Source: Paraglaciecola mesophila KMM 241 (GTDB taxonomy: Bacteria > Pseudomonadota > Gammaproteobacteria > Enterobacterales > Alteromonadaceae). Taken from it: 64,000 bases of DNA. Shown one piece after another: positions 36,909 to 45,971 of this stretch. Position numbers and translations under genes: made by a program. The notes below the pieces were generated by a model that was given only the letters and a program-made list of their open reading frames with translations, had not been told where the DNA came from and ran no database searches. Each line of letters opens with the position of its first letter. Positions within the stretch are counted from its first letter, which is position 1. The stretch covers positions 124,001 to 188,000 of the forward strand of contig NZ_BAEP01000075.1 in the NCBI RefSeq assembly GCF_000315015.1, written 5' to 3'.

Positions 36909-38417
36909 ATGGTATTCAGTCATCAAATTAATATGCGCAGCTTTAAGTTGAGGAGTAGACAAGGGGGCAGTGTCATAATTAGCATCCTTTTATTATTGTT
37001 ACTCGATGTGAATGCCGAGGCGGCTGGGGATGGTAATAGGTTAGAAAGTGCTAACCCAAATCCTAGAGGCAGCAATAAGGATGCACCGAACATCGTTCTG
37101 ATTCTGTCTGATGATGCAGGATACGGGGATTTTGGCTTTCAAGGTAGCAGCCAAATCCGTACACCAAATTTGGACAACTTAGCCGTCCAAAGCACGGTGT
37201 TTACTCAGGCTTACGTTAGCGCAGCAGTGTGTGGGCCATCAAGGGCTGGCATACTAACAGGTAAATACCAACAACGGTTTGGTTTTGAGGAGAACAATGT
37301 TCCAGGTTACATGAGTGATTCGGGCCTAACAGGGGATGACATGGGGTTGCCATTAAACCAGCGCACCATCGGCGATTACTTGACTCACTTTGGCTATTCG
37401 ACCGCGTTGATTGGCAAGTGGCATCAAGGTAATGCTGATAAATTCCACCCTACAAAGCGTGGGTTCGAGCATTTTTATGGATTTCGAGGCGGAGCACGCA
37501 GCTACTTTGAATTTGGGCCAAATAACCCAGTTTCTTACCCTGAGGATCGTTTGGAGAGAGGTTTTGCTCATTATAAAGAATCACCCCATTACTTAACCCA
37601 AGCGTTGGCAGATGAGGCGATTAAATTTATTAAGCAAAACCAGAGGGAGCCGTTTTTCTTATTCTTGTCATTCAATGCGGTGCATACACCTATGGATGCC
37701 AACAAAGAAGATCTTGCACAATTCCCCCAGTTAAGCGGAAAGCGTCAACGAGTTGCTGCAATGACGTTGTCGATGGATCGCGAAATCGGCAAAGTGCTCG
37801 CTAGTCTTGATGAATTGGGATTAAGCGAAAATACCTTGCTGGTGTTTACAAACGATAACGGCGGTCCCTCTGACACGAATGCTTCCGACAATACCCCTCT
37901 AAGTGGCACCAAAGCCAACCATCTTGAAGGGGGCATTCGCGTTCCCTTTTTGATGCGTTGGCCAGCAGGCAATATTGGGCCTAATACCTATCACGAACCT
38001 ATCAGTACTCTAGATTTGCTACCCACTTTTTTCGCGGCAGCGGGCGGTAAAAAAAGTGCGGTAGCGGATCTAGACGGCACTAATTTACTCCCTTATGTGC
38101 GCGGTGAAATCACGATACCTCCACATCAGACCTTGTATTGGAAGAAAGAAAACCGAGGCGCGATTCGTCACGGAAATTGGAAGCTACTTCGTTTCCCTGA
38201 CCGTCCGGCAGAGCTTTACGATCTGAGTCAGGATATTTCTGAACGTCATGATCTTTCTGCAACCAACCCTGAGATCGTGAAGGATTTATATCGGCGACTA
38301 TTTACGTGGGAGCTCTCGCTAGAACGCCCACTTTGGCAGCTAAAGCGTGAATACGAAGGCGCAGCGATGACTCGTATGGACAACTTCCGTCAACCCATCT
38401 TACAGGACAAGCACTAG
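36909..38417 (+). CDS. Secreted formylglycine-dependent sulfatase (S1 family), first copy
   Basis: This 502-residue type I sulfatase has an N-terminal hydrophobic leader (about 23-38). The metal-site motif [12 protein letters not shown] is followed by the formylglycine motif [11 protein letters not shown], with the modified Cys at residue 108. Later landmarks are IGKWHQG, HTPMDAN, and [10 protein letters not shown]. It should remove sulfate esters from sugars after Cys oxidation by a formylglycine-generating enzyme, which is not in this window. GGAG lies 10 nt before the ATG. The next sulfatase begins 1 nt after its stop. Confidence 0.93.
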   Translation: MVFSHQINMRSFKLRSRQGGSVIISILLLLLLDVNAEAAGDGNRLESANPNPRGSNKDAPNIVLILSDDAGYGDFGFQGSSQIRTPNLDNLAVQSTVFTQAYVSAAVCGPSRAGILTGKYQQRFGFEENNVPGYMSDSGLTGDDMGLPLNQRTIGDYLTHFGYSTALIGKWHQGNADKFHPTKRGFEHFYGFRGGARSYFEFGPNNPVSYPEDRLERGFAHYKESPHYLTQALADEAIKFIKQNQREPFFLFLSFNAVHTPMDANKEDLAQFPQLSGKRQRVAAMTLSMDREIGKVLASLDELGLSENTLLVFTNDNGGPSDTNASDNTPLSGTKANHLEGGIRVPFLMRWPAGNIGPNTYHEPISTLDLLPTFFAAAGGKKSAVADLDGTNLLPYVRGEITIPPHQTLYWKKENRGAIRHGNWKLLRFPDRPAELYDLSQDISERHDLSATNPEIVKDLYRRLFTWELSLERPLWQLKREYEGAAMTRMDNFRQPILQDKH

Positions 38418-38418
38418 C

Positions 38419-39951
38419 ATGCAGAACTACTTACCTATTTTACCGATCCGCCAAACATCGAATTCGATGCTACGGTTTAATCTCTTTTCATTATTGTTTG
38501 TGGCTTTGTGCTTAGCGGGTATTGTATTTAGTAGCGACCTTGCGGCGCAAACTAAGAAAACTCACAAGTTAGTAGCAAAGGAGCGGCCAAATATCGTGGT
38601 GATTTTAGCCGATGATTTAGGCTACGCAGATTTAGGTTTTACCGGTTCGAAAGAAATCTTTACCCCGAATATTGATGCCTTGGCTAACAATGGTGTGGTG
38701 TTTAAAAATGGCTATGTAACCCATCCATATTGTGGCCCCTCGCGAGCAGGACTACTAACAGGGCGTTATCAGGCGCGCTTCGGCATGGAAGTAAACGCAG
38801 CCCACTCTCCTGACGATCCGTATATGGGCTTACCGGTCGAAGAACTAACATTCGCCAAGCGCATGCAACAAGCAGGCTACAAAACAGCGGTCATGGGTAA
38901 GTGGCACATGGGCTCACATCCTAATTTTCATCCTAACAATCGTGGCTTTGACGAGTTCTTTGGCTTTTTAGGTGGTGGGCATGATTACTTTCCGGAGTCG
39001 GTTAAAGTGAGTAGTGCTGAGTACAGTATTGCTTTGTCACGCAATGGTAAGCCCGCTCAGTTAAACGAGTATCTTACAACGGCCATTAGCAAAGAAGCTG
39101 CACGCTTTGTATCGGCTACTGAGCAGCCATTTATGATGTACGTGGCCTATAACGCTCCGCATTCTCCTTTACAGGCTACCGAGCAAGATTTGGCCAAATA
39201 CCAGCATATCGCCGATTTGGATCGCAGAACCTATGCCGCCATGATTGATTCTATGGATCAAGGCGTTGGGCGTATCGTTGCCGCCCTTAAACAAAGCGAA
39301 AAGCTGCATAACACCTTAATTTTCTTTTTGTCAGACAACGGTGGCGTGTATCCAGAAGAGTGGATGCCAGATTCAGATTGGGCGAATAATGCCCCCTTTC
39401 GCCGTGGTAAAGTGAGCCTAACCGAAGGCGGCGTGCATGTGCCATTTATTGCCCACTGGCCAGCCGGTTTTAGCTTAAAATCCGAATATGCCGGATTGGT
39501 TTCGTCTCTGGATATTGCTGCAACTTCGTTGGCCTTAGCGAGAGCGGACGTGAGTCAGGCGAAGTTAGACGGAGTAAATTTACTGCCCCACATTAACGGT
39601 GAAAACCCCGCATCACCGCATCCCGCGTTGTTTTGGCGCTTAGAAGAAGCCAGTGATTTGTGGGCTGTGCGTACCCCTGAATTCAAGTACTTGAATCAAC
39701 CATTGCCAGGAGTCGGAAAGAGCTTCTTTGATATGCAGACTGACCCATACGAATCGCACAACCTAAATGGTGCTATGCCCAAAGAACAGTCCGAGCTTGC
39801 GACGCTATGGAATGAATGGAACAAGCACAACCAACAAAATATATTACTGCAAAATGAGCCTTACATAATGCGCCGTGCAGAATTTTACCAAACGCTATAT
39901 CAAGCCCAATTAGAGAAAGCGTTGGCAGCCGAGCTTCAAGTGATTAAGTAA
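38419..39951 (+). CDS. Secreted formylglycine-dependent sulfatase (S1 family), second copy
   Basis: This 510-residue paralogue of the preceding enzyme has LADDLGYADLGF, the formylglycine motif CGPSRAGLLTG (Cys at residue 105), MGKWHMGSHP, and FLSDNGGVYP. The leader FSLLFVALCLAGIVFSS marks export. The first ATG is 1 nt after the upstream stop, with AGGA 11 nt before it. An internal ATG at 38467 would give a shorter n-region but lacks a Shine-Dalgarno. The two sulfatases differ enough to suggest different sulfate positions on one substrate. That is inference. Confidence 0.93.
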   Translation: MQNYLPILPIRQTSNSMLRFNLFSLLFVALCLAGIVFSSDLAAQTKKTHKLVAKERPNIVVILADDLGYADLGFTGSKEIFTPNIDALANNGVVFKNGYVTHPYCGPSRAGLLTGRYQARFGMEVNAAHSPDDPYMGLPVEELTFAKRMQQAGYKTAVMGKWHMGSHPNFHPNNRGFDEFFGFLGGGHDYFPESVKVSSAEYSIALSRNGKPAQLNEYLTTAISKEAARFVSATEQPFMMYVAYNAPHSPLQATEQDLAKYQHIADLDRRTYAAMIDSMDQGVGRIVAALKQSEKLHNTLIFFLSDNGGVYPEEWMPDSDWANNAPFRRGKVSLTEGGVHVPFIAHWPAGFSLKSEYAGLVSSLDIAATSLALARADVSQAKLDGVNLLPHINGENPASPHPALFWRLEEASDLWAVRTPEFKYLNQPLPGVGKSFFDMQTDPYESHNLNGAMPKEQSELATLWNEWNKHNQQNILLQNEPYIMRRAEFYQTLYQAQLEKALAAELQVIK

Positions 39952-40493
39952 ACTTACTACTTTTTAAGGCTTACCAGCCCATGGTAAGCCTCTGACCCCT
40001 AATCGATCGTTTTCTATCAATTCTATCCTGTGATTTACGTCTGAAAAACGCGTTCAACTATCTTCGTGTACTTTGCTGACGAGGTAGCGCGCTCTATTAT
40101 GCGCTCGATCACGCAATTCGGTGCTGGAAATAGTGGTGCAACAGGGAATTGCTTAGTGAAAGGTGAATAGTTATGCACGATCAACCACTTCTATTTGGTG
40201 CGTATTCCAGTTTAATCCACTTTATTGGTAGCTAAACCTCAATGTCTGCAAAGATTAGTTGAGTTTCTCTGCACAATGCATCATTAAGGTGCGCTTTACA
40301 TTTATCGCAATAGAAAACCACAATTAGTGCATAAATATCTGCATAACGCAGATTTTTGGCACTTTTTTCACTCGGACTATGCACTAAAGTACCAGAAAAG
40401 CAGGCATGAAACCTGCTGGGCTAGCTGGGATTAACACGCAATTACGCAACCGTTCACTATTAAAACGTTCACTATAAAAAGAGAAACACATAC
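39952..40493 (+). other. Long intergenic region before TonB-dependent receptor
   Basis: A perfect 9-bp hairpin (GGCTTACCA and TGGTAAGCC, 39968-39990) follows the second sulfatase and probably ends its transcript. The remaining 500 bp hold no convincing gene. A hairpin AGCAGG/CCTGCT near 40400 lies in the probable leader of the receptor gene. I see no recognisable operator. Confidence 0.45.
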
Positions 40494-42944
40494 ATGGCGA
40501 TCACTAAACGCTTCCTAACAAAACACACATCAATTGCATTGGCAGTTTCAGCCACGTTTGCACCAATCCCATCGGTTTTGGCGCAAAGCGCGGATAATGG
40601 AATTGAAACTATCGAAGTCACAGCGACACGCCGCGCTGGTTCATTGCAGGAAGCACCATTGAACATTACCGCCCTTACTTCTGATACCTTGGCTGAGCAA
40701 AATATCGCCGACTTAGACGACGTAGCCCGCTGGGTTCCAGGTTTAACCATTACTGATCAGGGCGGGCGTAATGACTCGCCTATTATAGTGCGTGGTTTGA
40801 ACACTAATTCTTCTGGGCCAAGCTCGGACGGCGGTACTGTATCGACTTACGTGGGTGAAATTCCCCTTTTTATTAATATGCGTTTGAATGATATTCAGCG
40901 CGTAGAAGTCCTGATTGGGCCGCAAGGTACTTTGTACGGTGCAGGTACGCTCGGCGGTGCCATTCGTTACTTACCCAATAAAGTAGAGCTTGATGTTACC
41001 TCGGGTGAAGTTACAGGCAATGTTTTTAGCGTAAATGAAAGTGATAGTGTCGGTGCAGAGGGTGGTTTCGTCTTCAATACCCCCTTGATTGAGGATGTGC
41101 TTGGCGTACGTATGTCGCTAAATAAATTCCATGATCCTGGTTTTGTTGATTATAACTACCTAGTGCGTGAAGGTGGGGTCTCTATAGCCGACCCTGATTG
41201 GACAGACGCAAGCGATGTTGACAGTAATCTGCGTTCGAAAAAAGACGCTAACGGTGAAGACACCCTTTCAGGGCGCGTGGCCTTGCGCTGGACTCCCACT
41301 GAAGATATTGACGCCACGCTGACTTATATGTATCAAAAGCAAGAAGTGGAAGGGCGCTCTATTGTTCACTACAACGGGTTATCACCAGATAATGGCTTGA
41401 ATGACATCATCGGCAAGTACGAATCTGCCTATCGCTACGAGGAGCCTCGTGAAAAAGAAGACGACTTACTCAGTTTAGAGCTTACCGTTGATTTAGGCTT
41501 TGCTGAGCTAGTGTCTGCAACGGGCAAATCCACGTTCGAAGCGGTTGGTCAGCGAGATCAAACCGATTTATTGATCCGCCTTGCTTATAGCTATGAAGAA
41601 TTTCCTGCGTTTTCAAGTTACACCAGAGAAGAAGACAATCGCGATATATTCACTCAAGAGTTGCGATTGGTTTCTAAAAGCGATTCAGACCTAAGTTGGA
41701 TAGCAGGTGTCTTTTACAACAAAATAGAAAGTGACGGCAGAAGTTTAGAATTTACGCCTAATTTCGATGAGTATGCGATAAATACATGGGAAACTGGCGG
41801 AAATTTGCGTACTGATGATCTCGAATACATATCGTTTGATGAAACAGAAGTAACTGAAAAAGCCCTGTATGGGGAAGTAAGCTACGCGGTTACCGAGCGA
41901 TTAGATATTACCCTAGGGGCTCGCTTTTATCAGTACGATTTAGAAACCGCGTCTGACGTTGATTTACCTTTGTTGTATACCTCTATTTCAGTTGAAGAAG
42001 GTGCTGATGACTTTAGGCAAGGGGATGAAATTATCTTGATCCCCCTTGAAAACGAAGCAGACGACAGTGGGAGTTTGTTCAAGTTTAACGCCAGTTATCA
42101 AATTACGTCTGATGTGATGGGGTACGTGACGGTCAGTGAAGGCTTTCGTATTGGTGGCTCAAACGGTGTGGGTGCTTGTCCTCCCGACCTATCGGGCGAT
42201 ACACAAGAAGTCTGCGCTTTGCCTAACGAACAAATTTACGCGCCTGACACTACCACCAACTATGAGCTGGGCCTAAAAAGTACTTGGCTAAAAAACAGGT
42301 TCCATTTCAATATGGCCTTGTTCAACGTGGATTGGGATGACGCTCAAGTCACGGGTACCACAGAAAATGGTCAGCAGACTATTTTGGTCAATGCCGGTAA
42401 AGCCAATTCAAAAGGTGTTGAGATGATGTCACGGGCAATTTTTAGCGATGAATTCAGTGCCTATGCCACTTATGCTTACACCAAAGCTGAATTGACCGAA
42501 GATGTAGCTGAGTTGTTCGATGACTCTGATGCGCTTGATGGCGATCGCCTACCAGGCTCGCCGGAGCACCAGTTCTCCCTTGGGGTTAAGTACTCCACAG
42601 AAGTGTTCGGCGATAAATTATTAGATGTGACCTACGGCCTAACTGCGCAAAGCGACATTTACTCTAAAATAGGCTTACACGAATCTGGCGAAGTTATTTC
42701 GGGATATGCGCTAAGTAATTTAAGCGCGTCTTTGTCTGACGAAGATTGGTCGGTCACCCTTTATGTTGACAACCTTTTTGACAAATACGCAGTGAGCTCG
42801 TCACGAAATGATTTGGGTGATATTGGTTTGGCGGTTGCCCCCGATACTAACTCGAACCGAGGTGATATATTGCGTTACTATGGTCATTACTTAGAAAGAC
42901 CACGTACGGTCGGACTTAAATTTAATTACCAATTTGAGATGTAG
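40494..42944 (+). CDS. TonB-dependent outer-membrane receptor
   Basis: This 816-residue outer-membrane transporter has a signal peptide ending near SVLAQ, a TonB-box-like IETIEVTA, a plug domain (QEAPLNITALTSDTLAEQN to IGPQGTLYGAGTLGG) and a 22-strand barrel. It ends NYQFEM, one residue past the usual terminal aromatic. Its place after the two sulfatases suggests uptake of oligosaccharides, although a siderophore or vitamin cannot be excluded. A terminator follows its stop. Confidence 0.92.
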   Translation: MAITKRFLTKHTSIALAVSATFAPIPSVLAQSADNGIETIEVTATRRAGSLQEAPLNITALTSDTLAEQNIADLDDVARWVPGLTITDQGGRNDSPIIVRGLNTNSSGPSSDGGTVSTYVGEIPLFINMRLNDIQRVEVLIGPQGTLYGAGTLGGAIRYLPNKVELDVTSGEVTGNVFSVNESDSVGAEGGFVFNTPLIEDVLGVRMSLNKFHDPGFVDYNYLVREGGVSIADPDWTDASDVDSNLRSKKDANGEDTLSGRVALRWTPTEDIDATLTYMYQKQEVEGRSIVHYNGLSPDNGLNDIIGKYESAYRYEEPREKEDDLLSLELTVDLGFAELVSATGKSTFEAVGQRDQTDLLIRLAYSYEEFPAFSSYTREEDNRDIFTQELRLVSKSDSDLSWIAGVFYNKIESDGRSLEFTPNFDEYAINTWETGGNLRTDDLEYISFDETEVTEKALYGEVSYAVTERLDITLGARFYQYDLETASDVDLPLLYTSISVEEGADDFRQGDEIILIPLENEADDSGSLFKFNASYQITSDVMGYVTVSEGFRIGGSNGVGACPPDLSGDTQEVCALPNEQIYAPDTTTNYELGLKSTWLKNRFHFNMALFNVDWDDAQVTGTTENGQQTILVNAGKANSKGVEMMSRAIFSDEFSAYATYAYTKAELTEDVAELFDDSDALDGDRLPGSPEHQFSLGVKYSTEVFGDKLLDVTYGLTAQSDIYSKIGLHESGEVISGYALSNLSASLSDEDWSVTLYVDNLFDKYAVSSSRNDLGDIGLAVAPDTNSNRGDILRYYGHYLERPRTVGLKFNYQFEM

Positions 42945-42971
42945 TCTAGGTTAAAATTCTTAATGAATAAA

Positions 42972-42994
42972 AAGGGCACTGAGTGCCCTTTTTT
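42972..42994 (+). terminator. Intrinsic terminator after TonB-dependent receptor
   Basis: The stem AAGGGCAC/GTGCCCTT closes a TGA loop and is followed by a run of Ts. It is 27 nt after the receptor stop codon and is a textbook rho-independent terminator. Confidence 0.92.
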
Positions 42995-43041
42995 ATAAGT
43001 GAAGAAAGCAGCCCAGTTCCATTTACAGTGACAAGAAACCT

Positions 43042-44640
43042 ATGCCAGACATTAAGCAACTGCATCAACAAGCCATTCATGCGCTGAATCAGCGAGATTT
43101 CGCTGATGCCCATAGCCTATGTGTACAGATCGTGAAACAGGATCCATTCGATCACGATGGATATTTTTTATTGGCCATGATCAACCTCGAAGTAGGTCAA
43201 ATTGCTAAGGCGATTAAGTTAATTGAAAAAGCTAACGACATCGCGCCGCAAGCTGAATACTTTGCTTATTTAGCCAAGTGCCATTCATTGCGCGGTGAAT
43301 CACAATCAGTGCTTGATGCAACAAATAATGCGCCTATCGAACAGATCAACAAGCCTCTTGCGCTTGATACCCTAGGCGTAGCACTTAGCCGAGTAGGACA
43401 GCATGAAAAAGCGCTGGCGTATTTCAGTAAGGCGTTGTCGCTAGATAAGCATAATGCGCATTTTTACTATAACTCTGGGGTATCGAGTAAATTCGCAGGT
43501 AAGTTCGAGGATGCTAGAGCGCACTTTGAGCATGCCATTCGTATCGCACCAGATTATCATCAAGCGCACTTTGCTTTGGCAGACTTGGGCGGAGTTAGCG
43601 CAGAAAATAATCATATTTCACGCCTTCAAGCTGCAGCGAAACGCACCAAAACGGTTGATGCTGATATGCATATTGCGCACGCATTGGCTAAAGAATACGA
43701 AGGGCTAAAAGATTACACTAGTGCATTTGATGTCCTCGAAAATGCCAAAAGCGCGAAGCTGGCGAGTATTGGTTATGAATTTGCCGACGATGCCGCATTT
43801 TTCGATTGCGTAGAGCAAACCCAGCTCAAGGATTTAGGCAACGGTTCTTCTCAAGCAGATGATTTTGCTAAAGCGGGTGATAGCTCGCACCAGCCAATTT
43901 TTGTGATGGGCATGCCCCGTTCGGGCACCACGTTAGTCGAACGTATCTTAAGTAATCATAGTGAGGTGTTATCAGCGGGAGAACTGCAAGATTTTGGCGT
44001 GGCGGTGAAGGAGCTAGCACAAACCCCATCACCCAGGGTGTTAGACGTAGAAACATTGCGCAAAGCCATGCAGCTTGAGCCGGCAAAAATAGGCCAGCGG
44101 TATATTCAGCGAACACAAGCCATAGTGGGAGATTCTCCCCATTTCGTGGATAAACTACCGTTTAACTTTTTCTACATTGGTCTTATTCGACGCGCTTTAC
44201 CCAATGCAAAAATTATTTGTTTACTACGAGACCCAATGGATACCTGTGTCGGTAATTATCGCCAGTTATTTTCACTGAACAGCCCGTACTATGCTTACGC
44301 TTATAATTTGCAGAATATCGGCCGTTTCTATAATCGGTTTCACACACTAGTACACCAATGGCAGGCCACAGGAATGGATAATTTCAAGCTACTTAATTAT
44401 CAAGGTTTGGTGCGCAATCCTGAGGCGAATATTCGTGATTTACTGACGTTTTGTGGTTTATCTTGGCAACAAGAGTGTTTACATGTAGAGCGCAATCAAG
44501 CACCTGTGTCTACAGCCAGCAAAGTCCAAGTGCGACAACCGATCAATCAATCCTCAATCGGCCGCTGGACGCATTATCGACAACACACTCAGGCGCTTGA
44601 AACCTTCTTTAAGCAACAGCAAATCCCATTTGAATCCTAA
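43042..44640 (+). CDS. TPR-repeat sulfotransferase family protein
   Basis: This 532-residue protein has an N-terminal TPR region (about residues 1-260; repeats such as ALAYFSKALSLDKHNAHFYYNSG) and a C-terminal sulfotransferase domain. The PAPS-binding loop is FVMGMPRSGTTLVERIL near residue 295, with the 3'-phosphate motif IICLLRDPMDTCVGNY near 395. These fusions are common in marine proteobacteria and often follow TonB-dependent receptor genes. The acceptor is unknown. The preceding terminator means it probably has its own promoter. Confidence 0.9.
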   Translation: MPDIKQLHQQAIHALNQRDFADAHSLCVQIVKQDPFDHDGYFLLAMINLEVGQIAKAIKLIEKANDIAPQAEYFAYLAKCHSLRGESQSVLDATNNAPIEQINKPLALDTLGVALSRVGQHEKALAYFSKALSLDKHNAHFYYNSGVSSKFAGKFEDARAHFEHAIRIAPDYHQAHFALADLGGVSAENNHISRLQAAAKRTKTVDADMHIAHALAKEYEGLKDYTSAFDVLENAKSAKLASIGYEFADDAAFFDCVEQTQLKDLGNGSSQADDFAKAGDSSHQPIFVMGMPRSGTTLVERILSNHSEVLSAGELQDFGVAVKELAQTPSPRVLDVETLRKAMQLEPAKIGQRYIQRTQAIVGDSPHFVDKLPFNFFYIGLIRRALPNAKIICLLRDPMDTCVGNYRQLFSLNSPYYAYAYNLQNIGRFYNRFHTLVHQWQATGMDNFKLLNYQGLVRNPEANIRDLLTFCGLSWQQECLHVERNQAPVSTASKVQVRQPINQSSIGRWTHYRQHTQALETFFKQQQIPFES

Positions 44641-44764
44641 ATCGCCCCTGTTTTAGCCACCGTACTTTTGGGGACTTGCCTTATATGACATACTTCGCGC
44701 CGCTGAGCATGCAAGCGCGTGTGCGGTGAATCTATCAATTTTTGTATTACATCCTTGGAGCCTT

Positions 44765-45451
44765 ATGCCCGCCCTTAAACGTCTTGACCAACTACTGAGT
44801 AATTTAGGCTATTGCAGCCGCAAAGAAGCCCGATACTTACTCAAAGACAAACGCGTTACCATCAAAGGTGAATTCGCTAAATCTCCCGCGTTAAAAGTTG
44901 ATCCTGCCACCGTGCGGGTAGACGGCGAAGCTCTTGATTCTCCTGATGGTATTTTAGTGATGCTGAATAAGCCCTTAGGTTATGTGTGTAGTCACGACAA
45001 TAACGAGGGCATGCGTATTTACGATTTGCTGCCTGAGCGCTGGGAGTTTCGAAACCCAAAAATAGTTAGCGTCGGCCGATTGGATAAAGACACCAGCGGA
45101 CTTATTTTGGTTACTGATGACACCAAGCTTGTACATCAACTCACGTCGCCCAAGCATCACGTAGACAAGGTTTATCAAGTGACAGTGGATAGCCCATTGC
45201 AAGCTGACATCATCGACGCATTTGCCAAAGGCGTGGTATTGGGGGAAGGGGCTGAGAAGTGCTTGCCCGCAAAAATGGAAATAATCAGCGATAATGTAGC
45301 TAACGTGACGCTAAATGAAGGTAAATACCACCAAGTGAGGCGGATGTTTGCCGCTTGCGGCTACCACGTTGAAGCGTTGCATCGTAGTCAGTTCGGGGAA
45401 TACAAGCTGCAAGATTTAGCCCAAGGCGAGTGGCGCAACTTATTTGTGTAA
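44765..45451 (+). CDS. RsuA-family 16S rRNA pseudouridine synthase
   Basis: This protein of about 228 residues has an N-terminal S4 RNA-binding domain (RLDQLLSNLGYCSRKEARYLL) and a pseudouridine synthase domain with the catalytic Asp in GRLDKDTSGLIL. HQLTSPKHHVDKVYQV and GKYHQVRRMFAACG resemble RsuA, which modifies U516 of 16S rRNA, more than RluB/E/F. The frame extends upstream to 44726. The ATG at 44765 has GGAG just before it and starts at the conserved KRLDQ, so I chose it. It stands between the sulfotransferase and the lyase gene. Confidence 0.85.
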   Translation: MPALKRLDQLLSNLGYCSRKEARYLLKDKRVTIKGEFAKSPALKVDPATVRVDGEALDSPDGILVMLNKPLGYVCSHDNNEGMRIYDLLPERWEFRNPKIVSVGRLDKDTSGLILVTDDTKLVHQLTSPKHHVDKVYQVTVDSPLQADIIDAFAKGVVLGEGAEKCLPAKMEIISDNVANVTLNEGKYHQVRRMFAACGYHVEALHRSQFGEYKLQDLAQGEWRNLFV

Positions 45452-45549
45452 TTTAACGCTTTGACAAACCCAGTATTTCACTTTGAGTACAGGAATTATT
45501 CTGAATCTGTAGCGATTTTCTTCATGTTTTGACGTTAAGCGTTGGACTT

Positions 45550-45572
45550 AATTATTGGTAAGACCAATAATT
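45550..45572. promoter_or_regulatory. Perfect TTGGT-AAG-ACCAA palindrome
   Basis: Arms AATTATTGGT and ACCAATAATT flank AAG. The TTGGT-N3-ACCAA core resembles operators of FadR/UxuR-type GntR regulators, several of which control uronate and alginate catabolism. It lies about 400 bp before the lyase ATG. The following CTTTTTAA means a terminator role for the upstream gene is also possible. Confidence 0.5.
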
Positions 45573-45865
45573 CTTTTTAATATGTTCGCGCGGCTGATTC
45601 GTCACTTTTTGAAAAATGTTCCGCGCCTTTTATATCCGAGCTTGATTCTTCTTTCCTAAATTTTTTCGTTATCTTTCCTTTCAGTATAATCAAGCCCGCT
45701 ATGAATTTTAGTTTTCACATGATGTAACTCTTTGTTCTTTATTGATTAATAATGTTATTTCTGATTTCATTTTCAGTGGCTAAACTGCACGCATATAAAT
45801 ATAAAGGGTAAATAATTTACCTTTTTTGCTTGTAACTGTTTTTAATTTGGTTAAGTATGTTGTTA

Positions 45866-45885
45866 ACCAATTGTAGCTAATTGGT
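45866..45885. promoter_or_regulatory. ACCAATT-N6-AATTGGT inverted repeat
   Basis: Seven-base arms flank GTAGCT about 87 bp before the lyase start codon, in the expected operator/promoter zone. It shares the ACCAA/TTGGT half-sites with the palindrome at 45550, though in outward orientation. The regulator is unknown. Confidence 0.4.
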
Positions 45886-45971
45886 ATTTTGATGTTGCAG
45901 GAAACTTAATTCGGTCTCGTTTCATCGTGCAATAAATATAACCATTAACTTAAACATCAAGGCAAAAAAGT

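Larger units (their letters stand above)
45452..45971 (+). other. AT-rich intergenic region upstream of the PL7-like lyase
   Basis: This region has no gene. It contains two TTGGT/ACCAA inverted repeats (45550-45572 and 45866-45885), annotated separately, and a long AT-rich stretch likely to hold the lyase promoter. The first repeat could also end rsuA-like transcription, since CTTTTTAA follows it. Confidence 0.55.

Noticed and set aside
40300-40400. Possible sigma-54 promoter (TGGCAC) upstream of the TonB-dependent receptor
   Set aside because: The GG at the -24 position lacks a GC at the required 10-nt spacing, and no enhancer-binding sites are visible.
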